Assembly: GCF_012222965.1 (NCBI RefSeq)
Contig: NZ_CP038241.1
Span: forward strand, 434,001-498,000
Length of the DNA: 64,000 nt
From: Allofrancisella inopinata
GTDB lineage: Bacteria > Pseudomonadota > Gammaproteobacteria > Francisellales > Francisellaceae
Direction: 5' to 3'
The translations under genes were made by a program, and so were the position numbers. Positions 10,133 through 18,761 of the stretch are shown in pieces; position 1 is the first letter of the stretch, and every line of letters starts with the position of its first letter. Under the pieces are notes generated by a model that saw only the letters and a list, made by a program, of their open reading frames with translations, was not told the origin of the DNA and searched no databases.

Positions 10133-11059
10133 ATGTCACAAAAAATTGCTGTTGTATTTCCTGGTCAAGGTTCACAAAAACTAGGTATGTTACAAGATTA
10201 TTATCAAAACTTTGCAACATTTAGAAATATAATAGATGAGGCGAAAAACCATTTAGGTTACGATCTATGGAACATTATTCAAAATGATGAAGAAAAATTA
10301 AATAAAACTGAGTTTACACAACCGGCACTTTTAGCTACAAGCTACGCGATATATAAAGTACTTAAAGAACAAAGGCCAGGCCTAGAGGTTCAATACTTTG
10401 CTGGTCATAGCCTGGGAGAATATACCGCTTTATTGGCTGCTGAGTGTATCTCTTATAAGGATGCTTTACAGTTGGTTTCAACTAGAGGTAAACTTATGCA
10501 AAATGCTGTTACAGACAAGGAATGTGCCATGAGTGCTATTCTTGGATTATCTAATGATGACGTGGTAGCCTGTTGCCAAGAAGCTTCTGGTGAAGGTATC
10601 GTTGAAGCAGCAAATTTTAATTCGACTGGTCAAGTTGTTATTTCTGGTGAAAAGATAGCTGTAGAAAAAGCTAATGCTATAGCGAAAGAAAAGGGTGCAA
10701 AACGTGCTCAAATATTGGCTGTAAGTGTACCTTCTCATTGTTCACTTATGAAGGGTGCTGCAGAAAAATTTGAAATAGAATTAAATAAAGTAGAGTTTAA
10801 AAATCCTACAACAGCTGTTGTACAAAATTTTGATGCTAAATCACACTCTAGTTTAAGTGAAATAAAAGAAGCTGTAATCAAGCAATTATATAAACCAGTA
10901 TTATGGACTCAATCTGTACAAGAACTTGTAAATTTGGGTGTCAACGAAATTATTGAGTGTGGGCCAAACAAAGTGCTGTGTGGGCTAATAAAGAGGATTG
11001 ACAAAAATTTAAGCACAAAAGATACAAATACTATTGATAGTCTAGAAAATATTCAATAA
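10133..11059 (+). CDS. fabD: malonyl-CoA:ACP transacylase
   Basis: Loads malonyl groups from CoA onto ACP. I place the start at 10133 (MSQKIAVVFPGQGSQK) because AAGGAG lies just before it and the family starts there; the in-frame start at 10106 adds nine unlikely residues. The resulting 308 residues are normal. Visible are VFPGQGSQ, GHSLGEYTAL (catalytic Ser), and VSVPSHCSLM with the catalytic-His region. It lies between fabH and fabG, 20 nt before the latter. Confidence 0.97.
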   Translation: MSQKIAVVFPGQGSQKLGMLQDYYQNFATFRNIIDEAKNHLGYDLWNIIQNDEEKLNKTEFTQPALLATSYAIYKVLKEQRPGLEVQYFAGHSLGEYTALLAAECISYKDALQLVSTRGKLMQNAVTDKECAMSAILGLSNDDVVACCQEASGEGIVEAANFNSTGQVVISGEKIAVEKANAIAKEKGAKRAQILAVSVPSHCSLMKGAAEKFEIELNKVEFKNPTTAVVQNFDAKSHSSLSEIKEAVIKQLYKPVLWTQSVQELVNLGVNEIIECGPNKVLCGLIKRIDKNLSTKDTNTIDSLENIQ

Positions 11060-11079
11060 CTATAAGGAGATAATAAAAA

Positions 11080-11823
11080 ATGTCTTTAAAAGAAAAAGTA
11101 GTTTTAGTAACAGGAGCTAGTCGAGGTATTGGCTATGAAGTGGCTGTTACTCTTGCAAAAAAAGGAGCTACTGTTATAGGTACTGCAACCTCAGAAACTG
11201 GCGCCAAAAAGTTTGAACAAAACTTAACAGATCAGGGTTTAAGTGCAAGAGGAATGGTTTTAAATATCTCAGATTCTGAGAGTATAAAAAATTTCTTTGC
11301 TAAAATTAAAGATGAAAAAATAGTTATTGATATTTTAGTAAATAACGCTGGTATTACTCGTGATAATCTAATGATGAGAATGTCGGATGACGAGTGGAAT
11401 GCTGTTATCAACACTAATTTAAGCTCTATTTTCCAGATGTCAAAAGAATGTATCCGTGGGATGATGAAAAAAAGATGGGGCAGAATTATTTCTATTGGTT
11501 CAGTAGTAGCTTCTGCAGGAAATCCTGGTCAAACTAATTATTGTGCTGCTAAAGCAGGCGTAATCGGGTTTTCAAAATCCTTAGCTTATGAAGTTGCTAG
11601 TCGTAACATTACAGTGAACGTTGTAGCACCAGGATTTATAGCTACAGATATGACGGATAAGCTTACTGAAGAACAAAAAACGTTCATAGCTGGCAAAATA
11701 CCTTCAGGACAAATGGGCCAACCTATAGACATAGCTAATACTGTAGCTTTCTTAGCTTCCGAAGAAGCTAGATATATTACAGGACAAACGTTACATGTTA
11801 ATGGTGGTATGTATATGGCTTAA
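11080..11823 (+). CDS. fabG: 3-oxoacyl-ACP reductase
   Basis: NADPH-dependent short-chain dehydrogenase reducing beta-ketoacyl-ACP. The 247 residues show TGASRGIG (cofactor loop), NNAGITRDN, IGSVV (Ser) and YCAAKAG (Tyr-x3-Lys). The C-terminus ARYITGQTLHVNGGMYMA is characteristic. An AAGGAG site precedes the ATG. It is followed by acpP after 96 nt. Confidence 0.97.
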   Translation: MSLKEKVVLVTGASRGIGYEVAVTLAKKGATVIGTATSETGAKKFEQNLTDQGLSARGMVLNISDSESIKNFFAKIKDEKIVIDILVNNAGITRDNLMMRMSDDEWNAVINTNLSSIFQMSKECIRGMMKKRWGRIISIGSVVASAGNPGQTNYCAAKAGVIGFSKSLAYEVASRNITVNVVAPGFIATDMTDKLTEEQKTFIAGKIPSGQMGQPIDIANTVAFLASEEARYITGQTLHVNGGMYMA

Positions 11824-11919
11824 TTTTTGCAAAATTATTGCAAAAAGAGCCAAAAAATAATATTATTAAAACGGTTAGTTAATTTAAAAATTTTAAACAA
11901 AATAATAGAAGGAAAAAAA

Positions 11920-12162
11920 ATGAGCGCAAACGAATTATATGCTAAAGTAAACTCTATCATAGTAGAACAATTAGGCGTTAAAGAAGAAGACCTTAAGCCA
12001 GAGGCTTCTTTTATTGATGATTTAGGTGCCGACTCTCTTGATACAGTTGAGTTAGTAATGGCTCTAGAAGAAGAGTTTGACACTGAAATTCCTGACGAAG
12101 ATGCTGAAAAAATCAGAACTGTTAAAGATGTTTACGACTATATAGATTCTAAAGTAAACTAA
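11920..12162 (+). CDS. acpP: acyl carrier protein
   Basis: Carries growing acyl chains on a 4'-phosphopantetheine arm. I chose the ATG at 11920 ([10 protein letters not shown]) because it follows GAAGGAA and gives the expected 80 residues; the upstream TTG in frame at 11827 would add 31 untypical residues. The attachment serine is Ser39 in [11 protein letters not shown]. The protein is strongly acidic, as expected. It lies between fabG and fabF, as in E. coli. Confidence 0.97.
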   Translation: MSANELYAKVNSIIVEQLGVKEEDLKPEASFIDDLGADSLDTVELVMALEEEFDTEIPDEDAEKIRTVKDVYDYIDSKVN

Positions 12163-12247
12163 TCAATAATTAATCTCAAAAGTGGCATGATTTTACTTAA
12201 ACTAGTTTCATGCATTTTTCTAAAAGAATTAAATAGGTTAATTTAAT

Positions 12248-13507
12248 ATGAAATCTAATCGTAGAGTCGTGGTTACTGGTCTTGGGATGGTAACACCTTT
12301 GGGAAATGACGTGCCTACAACTTGGGCTAATATTCTAGCTGGTAAAAGTGGTGTGGAGACTATAACTGGTTTTGATACCCCAGCGCCAGATATTAGTGAG
12401 TTTAAGGTAAGATTTGCTGCAAGGATTAAAAATTTTGATGTAGAGAAGCTTGTAGGCAAGAAAGACGCAAAAAGAGTGGATCCATTTTGCTATTATGGTA
12501 TAGCTGCTGCTAATGAAGCTTTAAAAGATGCTGGTATAGATAAAGTTTCTGAAGAAGACTCTTATAAGTTTGGAGTAGCAGTTAGTTCTGGTATCGGTGG
12601 TATTGAAACTTTAGAGTCTACAAAAGCTACTATTGATGCAAAAGGACCATCAAAAATATCTCCTTTTTGTATACCATCGTCAATTATCAATATCCTATCT
12701 GGTGTTATATCAATAAATCATGGCTTACGTGGGCCTAATGTGCCTATAGTTACTGCTTGTACAACTGGTACTCACAATATTGGTATGGCAGCGAGACTTA
12801 TAGCTTATGGTGATGCTGATGTCATGCTTGCTGGAGGCTCTGAGAAAGCTAGTAACGCTATTGGTATCGGTGGTTTTGCTGCCGCTAGAGCTTTATCTAC
12901 AAGAAATGATGACCCGCAAGGAGCTTCTCGTCCATGGGATAGAGATAGAGATGGTTTTGTCTTAGGTGATGGCTCTGGAGTAGTAGTATTAGAAGAGTAT
13001 GAAAGAGCAAAAGCACGTGGCGCTAAGATTTATGCTGAAGTTGTAGGTTTTGGTATGTCAGCCGATGGTTACCATATGACTATGCCTTACGCACCAGGTC
13101 AAGAAAAATGTATTAAAAATGCTTTAGCAGATGCAGGACTTGAAAAAAACCCTGATGCTATAGATTATGTAAATGCACATGGTACTTCGACTCCTTTAGG
13201 TGATGTTCAAGAAAGTCAAGTGGTTGAAAAAACTATTGGTCAATATAGAAAAGACCTTGTTATGAGTTCCACAAAGTCTATGACTGGTCATTTATTAGGA
13301 GCTGCTGGTGCAATTGAGTCTATATTTAGTGTCTTAGCTATAAGAGATCAAGTTGCTCCTCCTACTATAAATTTACAAAATTTAGATGATGGCTGTAACT
13401 TAGATTATGCTGCTAACGCTGCTAAAAAAATGAAAATTGATTATGTGCTTAATAATTCATTTGGTTTTGGTGGCACTAATGGGTCAGTTATCTTTAAGAA
13501 AATTTAA
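12248..13507 (+). CDS. fabF: beta-ketoacyl-ACP synthase II
   Basis: Elongating condensing enzyme of fatty-acid synthesis, also involved in temperature-dependent unsaturated chain extension in relatives. The 419 residues start RRVVVTGLGMVTPLGND and contain VTACTTGTHNIG (active Cys), NAHGTSTPLGD (His) and KSMTGHLLGAAGA (second His). The acpP-fabF gap of 85 nt holds GCATGA...TCATGC followed by a short T-run, perhaps a weak terminator or processing site. It is the last gene of the lipid cluster and converges on the PEP-carboxykinase-like gene. Confidence 0.97.
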   Translation: MKSNRRVVVTGLGMVTPLGNDVPTTWANILAGKSGVETITGFDTPAPDISEFKVRFAARIKNFDVEKLVGKKDAKRVDPFCYYGIAAANEALKDAGIDKVSEEDSYKFGVAVSSGIGGIETLESTKATIDAKGPSKISPFCIPSSIINILSGVISINHGLRGPNVPIVTACTTGTHNIGMAARLIAYGDADVMLAGGSEKASNAIGIGGFAAARALSTRNDDPQGASRPWDRDRDGFVLGDGSGVVVLEEYERAKARGAKIYAEVVGFGMSADGYHMTMPYAPGQEKCIKNALADAGLEKNPDAIDYVNAHGTSTPLGDVQESQVVEKTIGQYRKDLVMSSTKSMTGHLLGAAGAIESIFSVLAIRDQVAPPTINLQNLDDGCNLDYAANAAKKMKIDYVLNNSFGFGGTNGSVIFKKI

Positions 13508-13597
13508 CTACCAATAGCCGTTTTTTCTATTTTCTAAAGACTACGAAATATTGTAGGATTGGCTATATTTTCCCAATCATATTAGCTATAAAGTTGT

Positions 13598-15187
13598 TCA
13601 TACGATTGGTTGAAATTTTTTGTATTTTAGAGCAAATTCATCTTCTTCAAACTGCTCATAGTTCTTGATAAAAGCTTTAGCTAAAGATTTATACTGTTTT
13701 TTGTATTCTGATTGATCTTGCCAGTGATTAGTTAAATGTAAGGTTTGTTCTTGGTCTTGTATCGTTATTAACGATTTAAAATTAAAATATTTTTGCCGTA
13801 CATATTTAAAAGCAATATCTTGTTTATCATTTACCAGATAATTAACTATAGCTTTTGTTTCTTCTACTGGTACACGCCTACCTGTTTTAAAATCGCCATC
13901 TATCCAGCCAACATTTACCATATAAATTTTAGCGTTACTATGCTTGAGCCTTTGACGTAAAATACTTGCGTATCTTGTAGGTTGGAGTAATAAAAATGGT
14001 TGAGCGTAACAACTAGAAAATTCAGGCTTAGGTTCTATCACACCTTCTTCAACTCCTGTTGAAGTACTAGTATAACCTGATAAGAAATAATATATTGCTT
14101 GACCTTTGCTTAATTTTGCTACTCTAGGCAACACACCTTTTGCGTCTTTTACTAAAAAAATTATTGTGCTAGGATCATTTGTATTTATAATACAGTTTTC
14201 AAAATTTTCTCGACAAAATGTTAGATAGGTGTTGCTTTGGGAAGGTTCTTTATGGCCGAAAATCACATTCTCGCTTTCATCAAAATTAGGGTTTTCTATA
14301 AGCAAATGGTTTTGTAGAACGTTTTTTATACGGCTATCATCTTTTTTAAAACTAGCAGCTTTAATGGTTAGTCCAGATTCTAGGCTGTATAAACCTTTTG
14401 ATTCTGTCCAAGCTATAGCTTCATTTGTGACTAAAGCTCTATGGTTGTCTAACGCTAGTGTTGTCTTACCACTACCAGAAAGCCCTAAGAACATAAGGCT
14501 TCTAGCTTCTGCATCAACGCCAACAGAGCAGTAAAAGATACCAATATTATTAAGTGATAAATAATAACTCATGATTGATAACAAAACTTTATTAATTTCT
14601 GCAAGGTAGCGAGTACCTATAAATATACTTTGACGTTGCTTAAGGTTTGTTGCTATAACTTTTGAGGAATTCAACCCGAGTTCTTTATAGTTATCTATAA
14701 TGGTTTCAGGTGAATGCATCATTACCCATTGTGGCTTAAAATCTTCAAGCTCTTTTGCAGCTGGCCTGATACATATAAGCCTAAAAAAATAAGCAGCTGA
14801 AGCTTGAGTTGTTATAAGTCTAACAGCTATTTTGTTTTTTTCATCATGATTATAAAAACCTTCTATAACAAATATGTTTTTGCTAGAAATGTTATCACAA
14901 AGTTTTTGTTTAATTAACTTCCAGTCTTTACGTTTGAGTCTTTTGTTATCAGAACCATGCTCATGCCACCAAACATTTTTTTTAGCGTATTTAGTTTCAA
15001 CCACATACTTATCATCAGGTAATCTACCTTTGATATTTCCACTATCAACTATTAAGGTCTTACCGTCCATATTTATGAAGTTACAAGTATGTTGAGCGTG
15101 TTCAGCCAGTTCATCCAAAGTTAAATTTTGGTATACATTTTTTGTTGTGAATAAATACTTACTATCATCCACAAAAGACGGATCCAT
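13598..15187 (-). CDS. pckA: divergent ATP-type PEP carboxykinase-like protein
   Basis: Canonical PEPCK converts oxaloacetate and ATP to PEP and CO2. This 529-residue protein keeps GRLPDDKY...WW near 54-74, the P-loop GLSGSGKT (235-242), LSGYTSTSTGVEEG and the GVLPRVAKL segment. It has lost several residues strictly conserved in the E. coli enzyme. MHCSAN (Mn-ligand His232) reads IFYCSVG here (Tyr219). GDDEHGW (Mn-ligand Asp269) reads VTNEAIAW (253-260). EGGCYAK reads ESGLTIK. The residue equivalent to Arg333 appears to be Tyr. It may be a reprogrammed or pseudo-enzyme. The frame is intact. It is transcribed alone, converging on fabF and diverging from glnS. Homology is certain; classical activity is not. 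Confidence 0.8.
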   Translation of the reverse strand: MDPSFVDDSKYLFTTKNVYQNLTLDELAEHAQHTCNFINMDGKTLIVDSGNIKGRLPDDKYVVETKYAKKNVWWHEHGSDNKRLKRKDWKLIKQKLCDNISSKNIFVIEGFYNHDEKNKIAVRLITTQASAAYFFRLICIRPAAKELEDFKPQWVMMHSPETIIDNYKELGLNSSKVIATNLKQRQSIFIGTRYLAEINKVLLSIMSYYLSLNNIGIFYCSVGVDAEARSLMFLGLSGSGKTTLALDNHRALVTNEAIAWTESKGLYSLESGLTIKAASFKKDDSRIKNVLQNHLLIENPNFDESENVIFGHKEPSQSNTYLTFCRENFENCIINTNDPSTIIFLVKDAKGVLPRVAKLSKGQAIYYFLSGYTSTSTGVEEGVIEPKPEFSSCYAQPFLLLQPTRYASILRQRLKHSNAKIYMVNVGWIDGDFKTGRRVPVEETKAIVNYLVNDKQDIAFKYVRQKYFNFKSLITIQDQEQTLHLTNHWQDQSEYKKQYKSLAKAFIKNYEQFEEDEFALKYKKFQPIV

Positions 15188-15337
15188 GATACAAGTTTCC
15201 TTATTAGCCAGATAAGCTAGTGATATTTTAGTCAGATTATAGCTGGAATATACTTTTTTTTCAAAAAATTGTACGCAGAGTTCTCGAATAAAGTAAAATA
15301 TTAACTAATATATTAAAACCACATTATCATAAGAAAT

Positions 15338-17002
15338 ATGACTGATAAAAATTATACTGTTAAAACTCACTTTATCAAAAATATTGTTAAAAAAGACTTA
15401 GAAAATAATAATATTTCTAGCATACTGACACGGTTTCCACCAGAACCTAATGGTTATCTGCATATAGGGCATGCAAAATCTATTTGTCTAAATTTTGGTA
15501 TCGCTCAAGAATTTGGTGGGAAATGTAATTTACGGTTTGATGATACTAATCCAGATAAAGAAGATATCGAATATATAAATGCAATCCAAGAGGATGTACA
15601 ATGGCTTGGTTTTAAGTGGGAAAATCAGCCTCACTTTGCATCAGAATACTTTGACAAAATGTATGAGCTTGCTGTATTACTTATCAAAAAAGGCAAAGCC
15701 TATGTTTGTGATCTGTCTGCTGATGAAGTGAAGCAATATAGAGGTACCCTAAAAGAAGCTGGTCGAAATAGTCCATATAGAGATAGGAGTATACAGAACA
15801 ATCTAGAGCTTTTTGAAAAAATGAAAAATGGTGAATTTGCTGAAGGTAGTAAAACTTTAAGAGCAAAAATAGATATGTCATCTGGCAATATCAATCTAAG
15901 GGACCCAGCTTTATATAGAATAAAATTCTCACGTCATCCAAAAACTGGTGATAAATGGTGTATCTATCCAATGTATGCTTTTGCCCATCCATTAGAAGAT
16001 GCTATAGAAGGTATCACTCATTCTCTTTGTACTCTTGAGTTTCAAGATCAAAGACCATTTTATGATTGGGTAGTAAATGAGACAGAGTTCCAAGTTAAAC
16101 CTCAGCAAATAGAGTTTTCTAGGCTTAATCTAAACTATACGATTACAAGTAAGAGAAAATTGAAATATCTAATTGATAATAATCTGGTAAATGGTTGGGA
16201 CGATCCACGTATGCCTACACTAAAAGGTTATCGTCGTAGAGGCTATACTCCAGAATCTATCCGTAATTTTTGTGAAATGATAGGAATATCAAAACAAGAT
16301 TCTATAATTGATGTATCAGTACTTGAAGAGTCTATTAGAGATGACCTTAATAAAAACGCTTTAAGGAAAAATGCTGTTTTAGATCCTATTAAAATAACTA
16401 TAAAAGGGATGCAGCCACATACCTTAGATGTGCCAAACCACCCACAAAACTCTGATTTAGGTAGAAGAGATATCACCATTTCGTCTGAGATATTTATTGA
16501 AAGAGATGATTTTGTATTTGAGCTTGAAAAAGGTATGAAAAAACTAAACCCAAATGGTCGAGTGCGACTTATGAATAGCTATGTAATAGATTGTGATGAA
16601 GTTATAACAGACGCTGGAGGTGAGGTCATTGAATTAAAATGTAGTTATTTACCAGAAACTTTAGGTGGTAAAAAACCAGAAGATGGTAAAAAACCAGATG
16701 GTATTATCCATTGGGTAGATGCTAATAACTGTATAGATGCTGAAATTAGGATTTATGACAGACTTTTTAATGACGAAAACCCAACTAAATTTGAAAACAT
16801 AGAAGATAGCCTAAACCCTAATTCTATGGAAATTATCAAAAATGCTAAACTAGAAAAATCTCTAGAAGATGCTGTGCCTGAAGAGCATTTCCAGTTTAAC
16901 AGAATTGGCTATTTTGTAGCAGATCAAAAAGATTACTCAAAAGAAAACCCTGTATTTAATAGAACTGTAACTCTTAGAAACATTTGGGATATTAAAAGTT
17001 AG
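15338..17002 (+). CDS. glnS: glutaminyl-tRNA synthetase
   Basis: Charges tRNA-Gln with glutamine in the cytosol. The 554 residues carry the class I signatures: RFPPEPNGYLHIGHAKS (HIGH) and a KMSKR variant in YTITSKRKL. RFDDTNPDKED and GWDDPRMPTLKGYRRRGY are typical GlnRS segments, followed by the two beta-barrel anticodon domains. It diverges from pckA across 150 nt. After it comes the accessory insertion that begins near 17.2 kb. Confidence 0.97.
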   Translation: MTDKNYTVKTHFIKNIVKKDLENNNISSILTRFPPEPNGYLHIGHAKSICLNFGIAQEFGGKCNLRFDDTNPDKEDIEYINAIQEDVQWLGFKWENQPHFASEYFDKMYELAVLLIKKGKAYVCDLSADEVKQYRGTLKEAGRNSPYRDRSIQNNLELFEKMKNGEFAEGSKTLRAKIDMSSGNINLRDPALYRIKFSRHPKTGDKWCIYPMYAFAHPLEDAIEGITHSLCTLEFQDQRPFYDWVVNETEFQVKPQQIEFSRLNLNYTITSKRKLKYLIDNNLVNGWDDPRMPTLKGYRRRGYTPESIRNFCEMIGISKQDSIIDVSVLEESIRDDLNKNALRKNAVLDPIKITIKGMQPHTLDVPNHPQNSDLGRRDITISSEIFIERDDFVFELEKGMKKLNPNGRVRLMNSYVIDCDEVITDAGGEVIELKCSYLPETLGGKKPEDGKKPDGIIHWVDANNCIDAEIRIYDRLFNDENPTKFENIEDSLNPNSMEIIKNAKLEKSLEDAVPEEHFQFNRIGYFVADQKDYSKENPVFNRTVTLRNIWDIKS

Positions 17003-17284
17003 AATCTGGCTTTTGTTTGATATTTTGTCCATTCTAGTATACACGTAGATAATAAGTTATAAAAAGTCTACTATCGTTATAATCTCAGCACATATTAGTA
17101 CTTTAAATCTCTTGGCTTAGATTTACAGCAGAAATATTAGTAAAATTATTTAGTCTGACTCTAGAAATCCAGTTTCACGCGTCACATTTTGTAATTTGAA
17201 AAAATGATTAGCAACTTGTTTGTTGGCAATATTTGCGACCAAAATATTAAAATGTGTACAAAAATAAAAAATGGGGAGATTAAC

Positions 17285-18604
17285 ATGATAGATAGTGATC
17301 AGTTGTTAGCTATTAGTGCTGCTCTGGTTCAGACAGTTAGAAAATATATAAAGTATTCAGAAAATATGAAGCTATTATATTCTAACTATAAAGGCAGCAA
17401 ATTTTATAAAAAAAGACGAGAAGAAGTGACGCAGATAGATAATATACCAGGCTTAACTTATACACCCCAAGGGTATGGGAAAGTCGGACTAGAACTAGGT
17501 GTTGGTTGGTGTGATGAGCTATCGTTAGCTTGCTTATATATAGCACAAGGATCAAAAAAAATAAAAATAGGTACATTTTATTTATCCCTTATAAGCACTT
17601 TGAAGCATACGTTTGTATTAGCTCATACTAGTTTAAAGTTATTCAATAGTACATCTCCAGAGTGGGTATATTACAAAGATAATTTTCATGAGTTATCAAT
17701 CGATCCTGAGTTAAGCAACGCTGTTATTATTGATCCATGGATCTATAAAGCTACAAAATTATCAAATTATTTAGAGCATCTGGAACATGCAGAATTATTC
17801 CAAGTTAGAGATTTTTTTGAGGGTATTATAAGGTATGAAGGTGTCCGTATTACAATCTCTCCAGAAAGTGGAGTCACTAATATAAGTGAGGATTATGTAA
17901 ATACGTTTGAATTTTTTTATAAAGAGCAACAACAAAAACTATCAGAACATAGTGATAGTTTTGCTAGAGGACGTAGATTTAGTAGTGTGGAAAATAGTTT
18001 AATACTTGATGTCAATAGAGAAAATGAAAATGAAATTGTAACAATCCAGAAGATATACCGTGGTTATACAACAAGGAAGCATTTGCAGCAGCAGTTAATA
18101 AGTTTAATAGATTTTTTTACTAAATTGAAAAGTAAATCATCATACTGGTATAGTTGGTGTCTTCATAGTGATCGAAAAGGTAAAGCTATAAACTCTATAA
18201 TTTTATATCTAGAAAGGTGTATAGATGATTATAAATATCCTGGGGAAGATAAACTAGTAAAAATATTTACAAGGGTAATGACTATACTTTCTATTGTAAG
18301 AAGTTCAAATATAGCACCTACTAACTTAAGTAAGGAAAATATAGCCATGACTTCAACAGCTAAAGGATTATTTAGTTTAGGTGTAGTGCCAGAAACACAA
18401 TATGACTTTGAAAAATATACCTCAGATGTGGATTTAAAATTAGATTGGGTGAGAGATATTCGTAGACACAGTGCTATAGATAGAGTTAGATATACAGCCC
18501 TTTTAGATAAGTTAGAAGGCTGGAATGCACAGTTCAGGTTGGAGAAATTATATACAAATAAGGCTGGTTACTATAATTTAGTAAGGAAGGCTATAGATTC
18601 ATGA
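17285..18604 (+). CDS. unrecognised protein with Cys-His-Asp pattern and an IQ motif
   Basis: No family recognised. The start at 17285 (MIDSDQLLAIS) follows GGGGAG and matches the start of the next gene; upstream in-frame starts do not match. The 439-residue protein has a GVGWCDELS cysteine (Cys76), HTFVLAHTS histidines (108, 114) and IIDPW (Asp150). The order and spacing suit a papain/transglutaminase-like Cys-His-Asp enzyme. Residues 254-267 (IQKIYRGYTTRKHL) fit the eukaryotic calmodulin-binding IQ consensus IQxxxRGxxxR exactly. There is no signal peptide or membrane segment. It is tandem with a paralogue at 18762 and inserted between glnS and murF. A host-directed effector is an attractive but unproven reading. 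Confidence 0.75.
   Translation: MIDSDQLLAISAALVQTVRKYIKYSENMKLLYSNYKGSKFYKKRREEVTQIDNIPGLTYTPQGYGKVGLELGVGWCDELSLACLYIAQGSKKIKIGTFYLSLISTLKHTFVLAHTSLKLFNSTSPEWVYYKDNFHELSIDPELSNAVIIDPWIYKATKLSNYLEHLEHAELFQVRDFFEGIIRYEGVRITISPESGVTNISEDYVNTFEFFYKEQQQKLSEHSDSFARGRRFSSVENSLILDVNRENENEIVTIQKIYRGYTTRKHLQQQLISLIDFFTKLKSKSSYWYSWCLHSDRKGKAINSIILYLERCIDDYKYPGEDKLVKIFTRVMTILSIVRSSNIAPTNLSKENIAMTSTAKGLFSLGVVPETQYDFEKYTSDVDLKLDWVRDIRRHSAIDRVRYTALLDKLEGWNAQFRLEKLYTNKAGYYNLVRKAIDS
17621..17806 (+). repeat. near-identical block shared with 19092-19280
   Basis: This 186-nt stretch inside the first tandem paralogue matches 189 nt of the second with essentially one visible substitution plus an inserted TCA codon. 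It covers the histidine-to-Asp core of both proteins. The rest of the two genes is much more diverged. The pattern suggests recent gene conversion or selection on this core. Confidence 0.85.
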
Positions 18605-18761
18605 ATCTGACTGAAAATTTCAAGCAAGCTTAGCAACCGCTTATTAGTTTAATTAGTCTATGATGATTTAATAGGTTAAGTCTTAAAATATAAAATTAAC
18701 CTTTAAAAATTTAATTAAAATTATATAATTATATAAAATAAATTTAAAAATATTATATATA

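Noticed and set aside
11827-11919. Longer acpP frame with a 31-residue N-terminal extension
   Set aside because: It begins at TTG; the family start with ribosome site is at 11920.
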